A stretch of DNA of 64,000 nt from Bin55 sp028819195 (GTDB taxonomy: Bacteria > Pseudomonadota > Gammaproteobacteria > Pseudomonadales > Azotimanducaceae). The DNA is taken from NCBI GenBank assembly GCA_028819195.1, contig JAPPMF010000008.1, forward strand, positions 62,001 through 126,000, read 5' to 3'. The notes under the pieces were generated by a model, which was not told the DNA's origin, made no database searches, and worked only from the letters and a program-made list of their open reading frames with translations. Each line of letters starts with the position of its first letter. The stretch's first letter is position 1. Of this stretch, positions 17,923 through 27,000 are shown piece by piece. The position numbers and the translations under genes are program-made.

Positions 17923-18493
17923 ATTACGTGCACTAGTATCACCAAATATGCTTTCGGTTTACCGAATAGCTTTAGTACCAATTTTTGTCATTGTCTATCT
18001 CGTAACCGACGAACATCGTTGGTTAGCGGGTGTGGTTTTTGCGATTGCGTCATTGACCGATTGGCTCGATGGTTTCCTTGCTCGCCGGTACGGAATCTCC
18101 ACGAGCTTTGGTGCATTTCTTGATCCGGTCGCGGATAAGTTGGCAGTTATCGCTGCTTTAGTTGTGTTGATTGGTTCTTTCGGGAGTTTACTTCTGACTC
18201 TACCAGGACTTGTGATTGTCGGGCGCGAACTGTTGATTTCATCTTTGCGTGAATGGATGGCAGAAATGAATGTCCGTTCAAAGGTAGCTGTGAACAATTT
18301 GGCGAAGGTGAAGACTTTTCTGCAAATGTTGGCGATTTTTATCTTGTTGTCCAATCCACCTAAATTGAGTTTACCCTTAGTGATTATCGGGATTGTGTTG
18401 ATGTACTTTGCGACACTATTCACGCTTTGGTCGCTGGTTGTTCACATGCGCGCGGCATGGCCGACGATTCGGTCTGAGTTTTTCAGTAAGTAA
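17912..18493 (+). CDS. pgsA: CDP-diacylglycerol-glycerol-3-phosphate 3-phosphatidyltransferase
   Basis: Makes phosphatidylglycerophosphate, the committed step to phosphatidylglycerol, in the inner membrane; 193 residues. The CDP-alcohol phosphotransferase motif is complete: TDWLDGFLARRYGISTSFG followed by AFLDPVADK, giving the D-x2-D-G-x2-A-R ... G-x3-D-x3-D pattern. Hydrophobic helices flank it. An uvrC-pgsA arrangement is common in Gammaproteobacteria. ATG 17912 overlaps uvrC; a second ATG at 17951 would give a start more like the E. coli protein. Confidence 0.95.
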   Translation: MRFRLRALVSPNMLSVYRIALVPIFVIVYLVTDEHRWLAGVVFAIASLTDWLDGFLARRYGISTSFGAFLDPVADKLAVIAALVVLIGSFGSLLLTLPGLVIVGRELLISSLREWMAEMNVRSKVAVNNLAKVKTFLQMLAIFILLSNPPKLSLPLVIIGIVLMYFATLFTLWSLVVHMRAAWPTIRSEFFSK

Positions 18494-18497
18494 ATGC

Positions 18498-18526
18498 TTT
18501 AACGGTAGGTAACTGAACGTTACAAT
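18498..18526 (+). promoter_or_regulatory. Predicted sigma70 promoter for tRNA-Cys
   Basis: TTTAAC (18498-18503), a 17-bp spacer, then TACAAT (18521-18526), about 36 bp before the mature tRNA 5' end. Spacing is ideal and both boxes are close to consensus. It overlaps the end of pgsA. Confidence 0.5.
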
Positions 18527-18562
18527 GCACTGTTTATAGGAAGCGAATGATTACGTAAATTC

Positions 18563-18636
18563 GGCTGGGTGGCAGAGTGGTCATGCTGCGGACTGCAACT
18601 CCGTTTACGCCGGTTCGATTCCGACCCCAGCCTCCA
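18563..18636 (+). tRNA. tRNA-Cys (GCA)
   Basis: 74-nt cloverleaf including an encoded CCA. The acceptor stem GGCTGGG pairs with CCCAGCC, the anticodon loop reads CTGCAAC with GCA, and the T arm carries GGTTCGATTCC. The discriminator base is U, as expected for tRNA-Cys. It is followed directly by the convergent prs gene. Confidence 0.96.
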
Positions 18637-18643
18637 TTTGTCG

Positions 18644-19588
18644 TTACTTGAAGAGTGTTGACACACTATAACCCGAATGAATAGCTTTGATCGCATCCGC
18701 GAACAAATGGGCAACACTTACTACTTCAATCTTGTCGCTTATGACTTTGGGATCGATAGGGATCGAGTCGGTTACGACTAAACGTTCGATTGGCGAATCG
18801 GTGATTCTTTCATTTGCGCGACCGGATAGAACGGGATGTACTGCAGCTGCTTCGATCTGTTGTGCCCCATGTTCACGCAAAAACCGCGCGGCTTCTAGCA
18901 TGGTTCCACCGCTCGCAATTTCGTCGTCGACAAGTAGGGCATTTTTACCGTTGACATCTCCGATTAGTCCTACGGCTAAGGCGCGTTCAGCATCGTCAAC
19001 TCGACGCTTGTCAACGATGGCGATGGGTAGATCTAATCGGTTAGCGTATTCACGAACATCTTTGGCTTCACTCACATCACTCGCGACCAATACAGAATTT
19101 GACAAACTAGCTTTATCGCGTAAGGTATCACAGACCATTGGAGTGGCGTTCAATTGATCTACTGGAATGCGGAAGAATCCTGCTACTTGAGGAGAATGTA
19201 GGTTCATGGTCAAGACGCGATGAACACCTGCAGTTTCGAGTAGATCTGCCATGAGACGGGCTGTTACCGATATTCTTGGGCGATCTTTTTTGTCTGATCG
19301 CGCATAGAAAAAGTAAGGTAGTACCGCGGTTATACGCCGAGCTGAGGCATGTTTTAGTGCGTCGATAATGATTAAGAGTTCTACAATATAGTCGGATAAA
19401 GGAGAGCAAGACGTCTGCACGACGAAAACGTCAGATTCACGAACGTTTTCTTTGCATTGAAACATGATGTTTTCGTTGCCAAAACGAATGATCTCGGTTT
19501 CGGTGAGGGGGATTCCAAGATGTTCGCCGATTTTGCGAGTGAACGCTTCGTGCGACGTTCCGGAAATGAGTTTGATGTCGTTAGGCAT
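18644..19588 (-). CDS. prs: Ribose-phosphate pyrophosphokinase
   Basis: Makes PRPP from ribose 5-phosphate and ATP for nucleotide, histidine, tryptophan and NAD synthesis; 314 residues, typical class I length. Motifs: ESDVFVVQTSC, the ATP loop YFFYARSDKKDRPRI, the metal/active-site region TMNLHSPQVAGFF (E. coli has DLHADQIQGFF, so the first aspartate is Asn here), AIVDKRR in the flexible catalytic loop, and the PRPP loop LLVDDEIASGGTM. It stands alone, convergent with tRNA-Cys and divergent from hyuA. The Asp-to-Asn change and SPQVAGFF wording suggest a divergent branch, but the PRPP site is intact. Confidence 0.93.
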   Translation of the reverse strand: MPNDIKLISGTSHEAFTRKIGEHLGIPLTETEIIRFGNENIMFQCKENVRESDVFVVQTSCSPLSDYIVELLIIIDALKHASARRITAVLPYFFYARSDKKDRPRISVTARLMADLLETAGVHRVLTMNLHSPQVAGFFRIPVDQLNATPMVCDTLRDKASLSNSVLVASDVSEAKDVREYANRLDLPIAIVDKRRVDDAERALAVGLIGDVNGKNALLVDDEIASGGTMLEAARFLREHGAQQIEAAAVHPVLSGRANERITDSPIERLVVTDSIPIDPKVISDKIEVVSVAHLFADAIKAIHSGYSVSTLFK

Positions 19589-19628
19589 CGGTCTTTCTAA
19601 TCGTTAACGTTGTGCGACTTATTTGGAT

Positions 19629-19656
19629 TTAATAAGTTGATTGTTATATTTGTTAA
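19629..19656 (-). promoter_or_regulatory. Predicted promoter of prs
   Basis: On the minus strand TTAACA (19656-19651), a 16-bp spacer and TATTAA (19634-19629) lie about 40 bp upstream of the prs start. The boxes are near-consensus. The prediction is by eye only. Confidence 0.4.
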
Positions 19657-19774
19657 GAGTTCACTTTCCGAATGGAAATAATTTTAGTAATCTAAGTTTA
19701 GACTATCACACCAATCGCAACAGCATGATTGAATATAACGGGAATAAACAGGTAATTCGTTGGGGACACCTGGT

Positions 19775-21838
19775 ATGAGAACTACTTTAGCGATCGATAT
19801 TGGTGGAACTTTCACTGATGTGGTTTTACAAGATTCAGATGGGATTCATTCGACCAAGATTTTAACTTCTCATCAAGACCCAAGTGATGCTGTAATTGAT
19901 GGAATCCAAAAAATATTTGAAAATTGTAGGTCTAGTTATGAGGAAGTTTCACTTGTCCTGCATGGTACTACATTAGCTACAAATGCTTTGATTGAACGGC
20001 GCGGTGCAAAAACGGCTTTGTTAACTACGGCTGGTCATCGCGACATACTTGAAATGGCATTCGAAAATCGTTTCGAGCAGTACGATGTTAATATTGAACG
20101 ACCTAGACCATTAGTGTCTCGTAAGCTCAGAATTCCGATTGAAGAACGAATGAATGCACAGGGTGAAATCTTTACCGCTTTGTCTATGGAGTCGGTCGAT
20201 AGGGCATTAGATGCGGTTGCGCGAGAAAGAGTTGAAAGTGTTGCGATTGGTTTTTTACACTCCTACGTAAACGACAAACACGAACGAATTGTCGCGGACG
20301 CTGTTCGAAGTCGTCTACCGAACGTTGAGATTAGTTTATCGAGCGAGGTGTGTCCAGAAATAAGAGAGTATGAACGCTTTAGCACGACTTGTGCTAACGC
20401 GTATGTGCTGCCGTTGATGGCTCGATACCTGAAAAACCTTGCTGAGCGATTAGGAAAGCTTGGTTTTTCCTGTCCTTATTTGATGATGACTTCGGGTGGG
20501 GGATTGACAAGTTTCGACACGGCGCGTCGATTTCCCATAAGGTTGGTCGAGTCTGGACCGGCTGGTGGTGCTATTCTCGCTGAACGGCTAGCCACAGAGC
20601 TTGCCTTAGATAAGGTGTTATCGTTCGATATGGGCGGTACGACAGCTAAATTGTGTCTGGTAGACGATGGTCACACTCTGTTATCCCGTTCATTTGAAGT
20701 TGATCGAGTATACCGATTTAAGAAAGGTAGTGGGTTACCCATTCGTATCCCGGTAATCGAAATGGTCGAAATAGGTGCAGGGGGAGGTTCGATTGCGACG
20801 GTTGATCAACTTGATCGTGTGCAAATTGGACCGGAAAGTGCTGGTTCAAATCCTGGACCAGCTTGTTATGGTTTAGGGGGTGAATTCGCAACAGTCACTG
20901 ATGCAGATTGCTTATTAGGACGGTTGGACGAAGATTATTTCGCAGCTGGTTCCATTAAACTCGATCGTGAAGCAGCTGTAAACGCTGTATCGACTCATGT
21001 ATCGAATCCTTTAGGTTTGACGAATACTGAAGCTGCTCTTGGTATAGCTGAAATAGTTGATGAGAATATGGCCGCAGCCGCTCGGAGCCACGCCTCTGAA
21101 TGGGGTAAATCGTTAAATGATCGCACGCTAATTGCGTTTGGCGGTGCAGCTCCTTTACATGCGGCGAGACTCATGGAAAAAATGAGTTTAGCACGAGTCG
21201 TGATCCCAACTCATGCCGGAGTAGGGTCGGCGATTGGATTTCTCAGCGCGCCAATCGCGTTCGAAGTAGTGCGCAGTCGCCATATGTTGTTGTCACACTT
21301 TAACTCTAACCTCATTGGTGATGTGTTTGACGATATGCGTGAAGAGGCTCGTTCAGTTATTAGTACTTCGACAGTTGGCAAAACCCTTGATGAAACCGCA
21401 CATGCATATGTTCGTTATGTCGGACAAGGACACGAAGTATCGGTGTTGCTAGATTTGAATGCGTTAAATGCTGATAATTTACGTGAGAAATTTGAAGAAA
21501 ATTATATATCTATGTATGGTCAAATCATTCCAAACGCCGATCTAGAGGTCATGTCATGGACGTTAAACGTTTCTGCTTTTACAGATCACATTACGACCTC
21601 TGCCACTTTAGCATCGTCGACAGATGGAATAGATGTAGACGTTCGAGAGTTAACCTGCGTTGAACAATCTGGTTCCAAGAAAGCGAAAGTTATTTCCCGT
21701 GAATCGCTTGAACCAAATTTTGTGATAGAGGGACCTGTACTCATCGTTGAACCGCATACCACAACAGTTGTACCAACTGGTTTTCACATTCAACGAATGG
21801 ATACAGATCATTTACTTCTTGAAAGGATTGAAACATGA
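19775..21838 (+). CDS. hyuA: Hydantoinase/oxoprolinase family protein, subunit A
   Basis: ATP-dependent ring-opening amidohydrolase subunit of the HyuA family (N-methylhydantoinase, 5-oxoprolinase, acetone carboxylase beta); about 687 residues from ATG 19775, where homologues begin with RTTLAIDIGGTFTDVV. Other motifs: VLHGTTLATNALIERRGA, SGPAGG, LSFDMGGTTAK (actin-like ATPase fold) and AFGGAAPLHA. The actual substrate cannot be told from sequence; 5-oxoproline, hydantoins and related cyclic imides are candidates. It overlaps hyuB by 4 nt (ATGA), showing that the subunits are co-translated. Confidence 0.9.
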   Translation: MRTTLAIDIGGTFTDVVLQDSDGIHSTKILTSHQDPSDAVIDGIQKIFENCRSSYEEVSLVLHGTTLATNALIERRGAKTALLTTAGHRDILEMAFENRFEQYDVNIERPRPLVSRKLRIPIEERMNAQGEIFTALSMESVDRALDAVARERVESVAIGFLHSYVNDKHERIVADAVRSRLPNVEISLSSEVCPEIREYERFSTTCANAYVLPLMARYLKNLAERLGKLGFSCPYLMMTSGGGLTSFDTARRFPIRLVESGPAGGAILAERLATELALDKVLSFDMGGTTAKLCLVDDGHTLLSRSFEVDRVYRFKKGSGLPIRIPVIEMVEIGAGGGSIATVDQLDRVQIGPESAGSNPGPACYGLGGEFATVTDADCLLGRLDEDYFAAGSIKLDREAAVNAVSTHVSNPLGLTNTEAALGIAEIVDENMAAAARSHASEWGKSLNDRTLIAFGGAAPLHAARLMEKMSLARVVIPTHAGVGSAIGFLSAPIAFEVVRSRHMLLSHFNSNLIGDVFDDMREEARSVISTSTVGKTLDETAHAYVRYVGQGHEVSVLLDLNALNADNLREKFEENYISMYGQIIPNADLEVMSWTLNVSAFTDHITTSATLASSTDGIDVDVRELTCVEQSGSKKAKVISRESLEPNFVIEGPVLIVEPHTTTVVPTGFHIQRMDTDHLLLERIET

Positions 21839-23508
21839 AGGGATCACAGGCGTTTAATCGACAGTTAGTTTGGGATCGTTTATTGGCGATAGTCGAAGAT
21901 CAAGCACAGGCCTTGATGCGTACGGCGTTTTCACCGGTTGTTCGTGAAGCGGGTGATCTTTCCGCTGGAGTGTTTGATACTCAAGGGAATATGTTAGCGC
22001 AAGCCGTTACGGGAACACCTGGTCATGTCAATGCCATGGCCCAGGCGGTACCGCATTTTCTGCTGCTAGTACCAATTAGCGCAATGAAACCCGGGGACGT
22101 TTTAATTACCAATGATCCTTGGTTGGCGACAGGACATCTTAACGATTTCACGTTAGTCACACCTACATTTGTGAACGGGCAAGTGGTCGCCTTATTCGCC
22201 TCCACAAGTCACATTGCTGATGTAGGCGGGAGGGGGTTTGGTCCGGATGCCAACGATGTGTATGAAGAAGGGATTCGGATTCCGATCATGTACTTGTTTC
22301 GTGAAGGTGTAGTGAACGAATCGCTCATAAAACTAATCAAAGCCAATGTCCGCGATCCTGTAGTGGCTGAGGGTGATTTGTATTCACTCGCAGCCTGCAA
22401 TGAGTTTGGGTCGCAGAAACTCATTCAAGCCTGTGAAGAGTTTGGTATCAAAAGATTCGATGAAATTGGAAATTCGATATTAGAAATTTCCAAGGAAGCG
22501 ATGCAAGCGGAGGTTAAAAAATTAGCACCGGGAACCCATTGCTATTCGATGGATATTGATGGCTACGATCGACCTATACATCTGCAATGTGCATTGACTA
22601 TCAAGCAAGATTGCATCGAAATCGATTTTGATGGGACTTCACCTATCTCTCAGTACGGCATTAATGTACCTTTACCTTATGCTGAAGCTTATGCTTGTTT
22701 TGGGGTTCGATGCCTTGTTGGAAACGATATTCCGAACAATGCAGGATCATTATCGACTATTAATGTTCGAGCCCCCAAGGGATCGATACTCAATGCAGAA
22801 CCACCTTGTGCAGTTTCTGCACGTCATGCGATCGGGCAAATGCTTCCTGATGTTGTGATTGGATGTTTAAGTCAAGTCCTAAAAGATCAAGTTCCTTGCG
22901 AGGGTGCTTCTTGTATATGGAATCCGGTATTGATGAGTTCTCCTATCGCGAGTAGAAATTTTGATTCACCGCCTTTTGTCATCAATCCAATCTTCAATGG
23001 TGGTACCGGCGCGAGGAATGGTAAGGATGGATTGTCGACAACGGCGTTCCCTTCAGGGGTGCGTACCACTTCAACCGAAGTGAATGAGGTTACTTCCCCA
23101 TTGATCTTTTTGAAACGAGAATTTTTACCTGATACCGGGGGACCGGGGCAGTTTCGAGGTGGGTTAGGGCAAGTGATCGAAATTCAACATATGCATCGAG
23201 CACCCTTCGAGATTTCGAAAATGTTTGAAAGAGTACAACATCCTGCCCATGGAAGAAAAGGTGCTGGACCTGGTAGTCTTGGTCGAGTTTATTTGAAAGA
23301 CGGTGAGGAATATGCAGGTAAAGGTAAGGAATATATTCCGTCGGGGGCAACTTTGGTTATGGAAACTCCTGGTGGAGGCGGTCTTGGTAAACCAACTGAT
23401 AGGGATCGAAAATTAGTTGAGAATGATTTGATGGAAGAGTTAATTTCCGCCGAGCAAGCAACATCCGTGTATCAATTTCATGGCTCAGTGGACAAGGAAA
23501 GCGGCTAA
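21835..23508 (+). CDS. hyuB: Hydantoinase/oxoprolinase family protein, subunit B
   Basis: HyuB-family partner subunit, 557 residues. Characteristic segments: QALMRTAFSPVVREAGDLSA near the N-terminus, GHVNAMAQAVPHFL, PGDVLITNDPWLATGHLNDF, GRGFGPDANDVYEEG, and the glycine-rich FLPDTGGPGQFRGGLGQ and METPGGGGLGKP near the end. It forms the active heteromer with HyuA. The stop codon (23506-23508) touches the encoded CCA end of the convergent tRNA-Leu gene with no spacer. Confidence 0.9.
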   Translation: MKGSQAFNRQLVWDRLLAIVEDQAQALMRTAFSPVVREAGDLSAGVFDTQGNMLAQAVTGTPGHVNAMAQAVPHFLLLVPISAMKPGDVLITNDPWLATGHLNDFTLVTPTFVNGQVVALFASTSHIADVGGRGFGPDANDVYEEGIRIPIMYLFREGVVNESLIKLIKANVRDPVVAEGDLYSLAACNEFGSQKLIQACEEFGIKRFDEIGNSILEISKEAMQAEVKKLAPGTHCYSMDIDGYDRPIHLQCALTIKQDCIEIDFDGTSPISQYGINVPLPYAEAYACFGVRCLVGNDIPNNAGSLSTINVRAPKGSILNAEPPCAVSARHAIGQMLPDVVIGCLSQVLKDQVPCEGASCIWNPVLMSSPIASRNFDSPPFVINPIFNGGTGARNGKDGLSTTAFPSGVRTTSTEVNEVTSPLIFLKREFLPDTGGPGQFRGGLGQVIEIQHMHRAPFEISKMFERVQHPAHGRKGAGPGSLGRVYLKDGEEYAGKGKEYIPSGATLVMETPGGGGLGKPTDRDRKLVENDLMEELISAEQATSVYQFHGSVDKESG

Positions 23509-23817
23509 TGGTGCCCGAGGCCGGAATCGAACCGGCACGGAGTTACCTCCGAGGGATTTTCTTACCACTACGACTTTCGCCGCCGACGTAATCCATCGTT
23601 TGTGGTCTGGACTTTCTCTTCACCTCATGAAGGTGAGGGGGAGCCGTCAAGTCTCTACACTTTCAACACGTTTAACAAAACGCGACGCTTAGCTCGGGAT
23701 TGCCAGACTAATGTCCAAGGTTTCCCCGAATTTGACTCCATTCACGTCAGCTGTTGCCACCTGAGTGCTCAAATTTTGGTTTAAGTCCCTTGCGTCTACC
23801 TATTTCGCCACCCGGGC
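23509..23817 (-). tRNA. tRNA-Leu (UAA), interrupted by a group I intron
   Basis: On the minus strand the 5' half begins GCCCGGGTGGCGAAATAGG and runs through the anticodon stem AGGGA to CTT (ending at 23783). The 3' half begins AAAATCCCT at 23560 and ends CTCGGGC-A-CCA at 23509. Joined, the halves give a class II tRNA with the 7-bp acceptor stem GCCCGGG/CTCGGGC, anticodon stem AGGGA/TCCCT, anticodon loop CTTAAAA (UAA), a long variable arm and T arm GGTTCGATTCC. The mature tRNA is about 87 nt; the gene is 309 bp because of the 222-nt intron. Standard tRNA scanners that ignore group I introns would miss it. Confidence 0.93.
23561..23782 (-). ncRNA. Self-splicing group I intron in the tRNA-Leu(UAA) anticodon
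   Basis: 222 nt inserted after U34 of the anticodon, the same site used by the cyanobacterial and plastid tRNA-Leu(UAA) intron. The 5' exon ends in U, and the intron ends in G (position 23561), both required for group I splicing. Conserved core elements appear in order on the minus strand: P-like TTCGGGGAAACCTT, Q-like AATCCCGAGCTAAG, R-like GTGTAGAGACTTGACGGC and S-like AAGAGAAAGTCC. R and S can form P7 through GACTT and AAGTC. No open reading frame is inside, so no homing endonuclease. The order and wording match the IC3 subclass of cyanobacterial introns. Confidence 0.93.
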
Positions 23818-23828
23818 ATCGAAACAAT

Positions 23829-23834
23829 ATTGTA
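23829..23834 (-). promoter_or_regulatory. Possible -10 box for the intron-containing tRNA-Leu
   Basis: TACAAT on the minus strand, 12 bp before the mature tRNA 5' end, inside a CAATATTG palindrome. The matching -35 is weak (TTATCA-like, at longer than ideal spacing). It is the only candidate near the tRNA. Confidence 0.3.
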
Positions 23835-24041
23835 CGAAATCAATGTCTTACCATGATAAATGATTGGAATTTTTAAATTTGATAAACAAGGTGTTCTAAC
23901 TACGCTGCATCCTTACGTATTCGTCCATTTGCTGACGAGCAGCTAGTGCCCCGCTTTGCTATTTTGAAATGATAATAGCACGTGCTAGGTCTATAAATGA
24001 CTGAAGCGAACAATTTTTCTCAATTGCACTACGGGATTCCC

Positions 24042-27000
24042 TTAGTTATCCTTCACAAACAGTGTCCACGGTTCAGACTTGCCAAACATAACTGGACGAT
24101 ACATCTCTTCGACGTGTGTCGGTATCGCCGTAAATTCACCCGGCGCGATCACCTGACCAACCCATTGTAAATGGTATCTGCCACGACTAATTCGTTCAGC
24201 GAAATAACGGACGTTTTGTAAGCCCAGTTCATGGTAGCTAAAAGCCCATCTGCCCGGCGATGCGTCTTCAAAGCCCTCAAACCACTGACTTGTTGGCAAG
24301 ACATACTGCCGCCCACGAGACGCGTCAAATCGAGATGCGGTACCTAATTCGTAATTAACCGGTTCTAATCCACCTGGTACGGTGTCATCTACCACGACAA
24401 AATAGCGGTCGAATCTGTTGTTCAAGTACAAATTGACCAAAACGATTTCGCCCTTCTTGACATGATCTCCCGGTTGTAGGATATGTGCTTCTTGATTACG
24501 ATAGACAACATATTCTCGATGGATTTCGAAACCTGAGTAACGATTGAGATTCTCGTCTGCAGTAGTCAGATACGATAACTCGACGTTATAAAATGCGGTA
24601 CCTTTGCCTTGACGACTGATACCGATAGTCCCATGGGTGCCCAACATTTCAGGGAGCAGTGAGTATCTTTTTTGTAGCCGAGTCGTTTCTAAGTTAAACT
24701 GCCAACCATCAGCAATACGAGTGGTTGTCCCTAAGTTTTGACTACTTAAATCCGCCGTAGCAACAAATTCTCCCACTTGCGAACTCATGAAGTCAGAAAA
24801 CTTCAGCATCGCTTGCGTACAGAAAACGTTATCTTGTGTACTCATCCAATGCGGCAAACTGTTCCGGACGTAACGAACCGAGTTAGCCAATTCTTTTAAC
24901 TCACCAAGATCCAGGCCGGGTAGGGAAAATTCGGACAGTTTTGTTAACGATTCCAAGATTGAACAAAGCGATCGAGTATCTGAATGCAGTAAACGGATAC
25001 CACTTGAAAGTGGTACATATTCAATAAACTCCACCACACCATCGACTAGTGAGCGGTGGTTCATAATTCGCGTAAAAATCTCGTCAATTTGTTGTAGTTT
25101 CGGATCTATTTCCAATGTTGCGAGTAAGTATTGAGATAATCCGAATAAATCCATTTGTTCTAGGTGTTCAGAATGTGCGATGAGTTCTCGCTCACTAAGT
25201 TCACCAGTCGTCGCTAGTGCATGAAGAACTACCGCGCCAACGGTTGCTTGGAAGTGACTTAACAATTCCTTCTCTTCGTTCGGGGTACGATAATCAAGAT
25301 CTTTGGAATCCCAGGTCATGTAATCACGTAAGAAGCCGGCCAAATCGTGTTTGATCGATTGAGGTATGTCGTGTCCTGCTTCCGCTAACCAGGCAAAAGC
25401 AATCAGGGTGTAAGCGGACAAATAAGGACTAACGTTAGCGTCCGTTGGTTCAAAAAATGCCATTCCGCCGTTTGGTGCTTGATAGCTGATCGCTTCGTCC
25501 AAAACTGTTGTGATTATCTCTTCGGCATCTGACCATTGAATACCGTGTTCGCCACCTTTGTCTTCGATTCGCAAATACTGCATCGCCAATAGGGCGCGTG
25601 TGAGTCGTTGTTCCCAACAAGGATAGCGGTAGTCGCGTATATAGCGAAATACGCCATCCAAATTCACCCGTTCATCGGTCGCGAGCGAGAATGTCAACTC
25701 ACCGTTCTGATCCACTAGTTGCTTTGGTACCTCAAACGGAATCGACGTCAAATCCCCCTCCAATGTACCATAAACAACACTTGATACGGGAAAACGGCTC
25801 GAACGTACAGGGATATTCATCGCTAGAGCATCCATATCGCGACGATCTCCCGCGCTAGCGACTACAGAAATTTCTCCAAAATTTTGGTAATTATGTAAGT
25901 CAATCGGTGAATAATCAGCTTCTACAAAGATAGTAACTAACTTCCGTTCTTTAGGAGCAAACCGTAATCTCTCACGATAGGAGTTCTCTCCCTCTGTAGA
26001 TAGTTGCCCTGTTGCATGTAATTCCACTGTTAAGGTACGATGTCGATTAGCCCGATTGTAAATTGATGCACCGATGTGAAATTTATCACCTTCTGTTACA
26101 ACATTAGGGGCAACGGCACGAATCTCAGTGTCTTTGATCGATCCAAAAGTAGTCGAACCAAAACCAAACCGATCATTGATCGAAACCGCCATTACCATCA
26201 CTTTCCAACTCGTCAAATTGTCTGGTAGTTCGAATTCAAGGTTCGTTCGTTCACCTGTAGCAATAACCGAAGGTTTCCAATAGGCAATTAACCGATCGAC
26301 TCGACGTGTCTCAGAGTTAGCCAACTTCTCATTTAAATGCGGATCTTCGTAGGGCCCCACCATTGAGTACATTATTCCTCCGCGATCCCGGAAAGAAGTC
26401 TTAGTCTTGGTGATCGTTCGTGATGTGTTCATCAACTTCTCAATCAAACCGTAAGTTTGTACTCCATTAACATCGATATCCCAGATCTTCTTTGTGGGGT
26501 CGTAATAATCTTCACCACCACCACTTAAATCCAACAAAGCCTCGTCGACCACAGCAATCGCATACTCCACAGGTATCGAACGTCCATAGGGGGATTCACT
26601 AGTGATTGATAATTTGACTGTATCTCGCGGACTGTAAGTCTCGCGATCGGTTGCTACCGAGAACGTAAACGGGATCACCCGTGGGTCCTCGATCTCGAAC
26701 TCTGCAGTAGCGATTTGATAAAAATCTCCCTGATAGAAATTTCCGACATGACCCTCCGTAGTTCTCGGTGCCGTGGAAAGAACCGACAATCTAAAGTGCG
26801 GCGCATACGTCTCGAATACTTCAAACTCTAAAACTGAATTCACATCATCTAGTCTCACAAGCCATTCATCAAGAACACCACTACGTTCTACGGTGACTAG
26901 AATTGGAGACGAGTCAAAGTGGTTCTCAACAGCACATTGAATCAAGTCACCCACTTCGACCTTACTGTTGTTACAGGTCAACTCTAGTTCTACAAATTCC

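Noticed and set aside
23480..23784. Short plus-strand open frames at the hyuB end
   Set aside because: They are antisense readings of the intron-containing tRNA-Leu gene.
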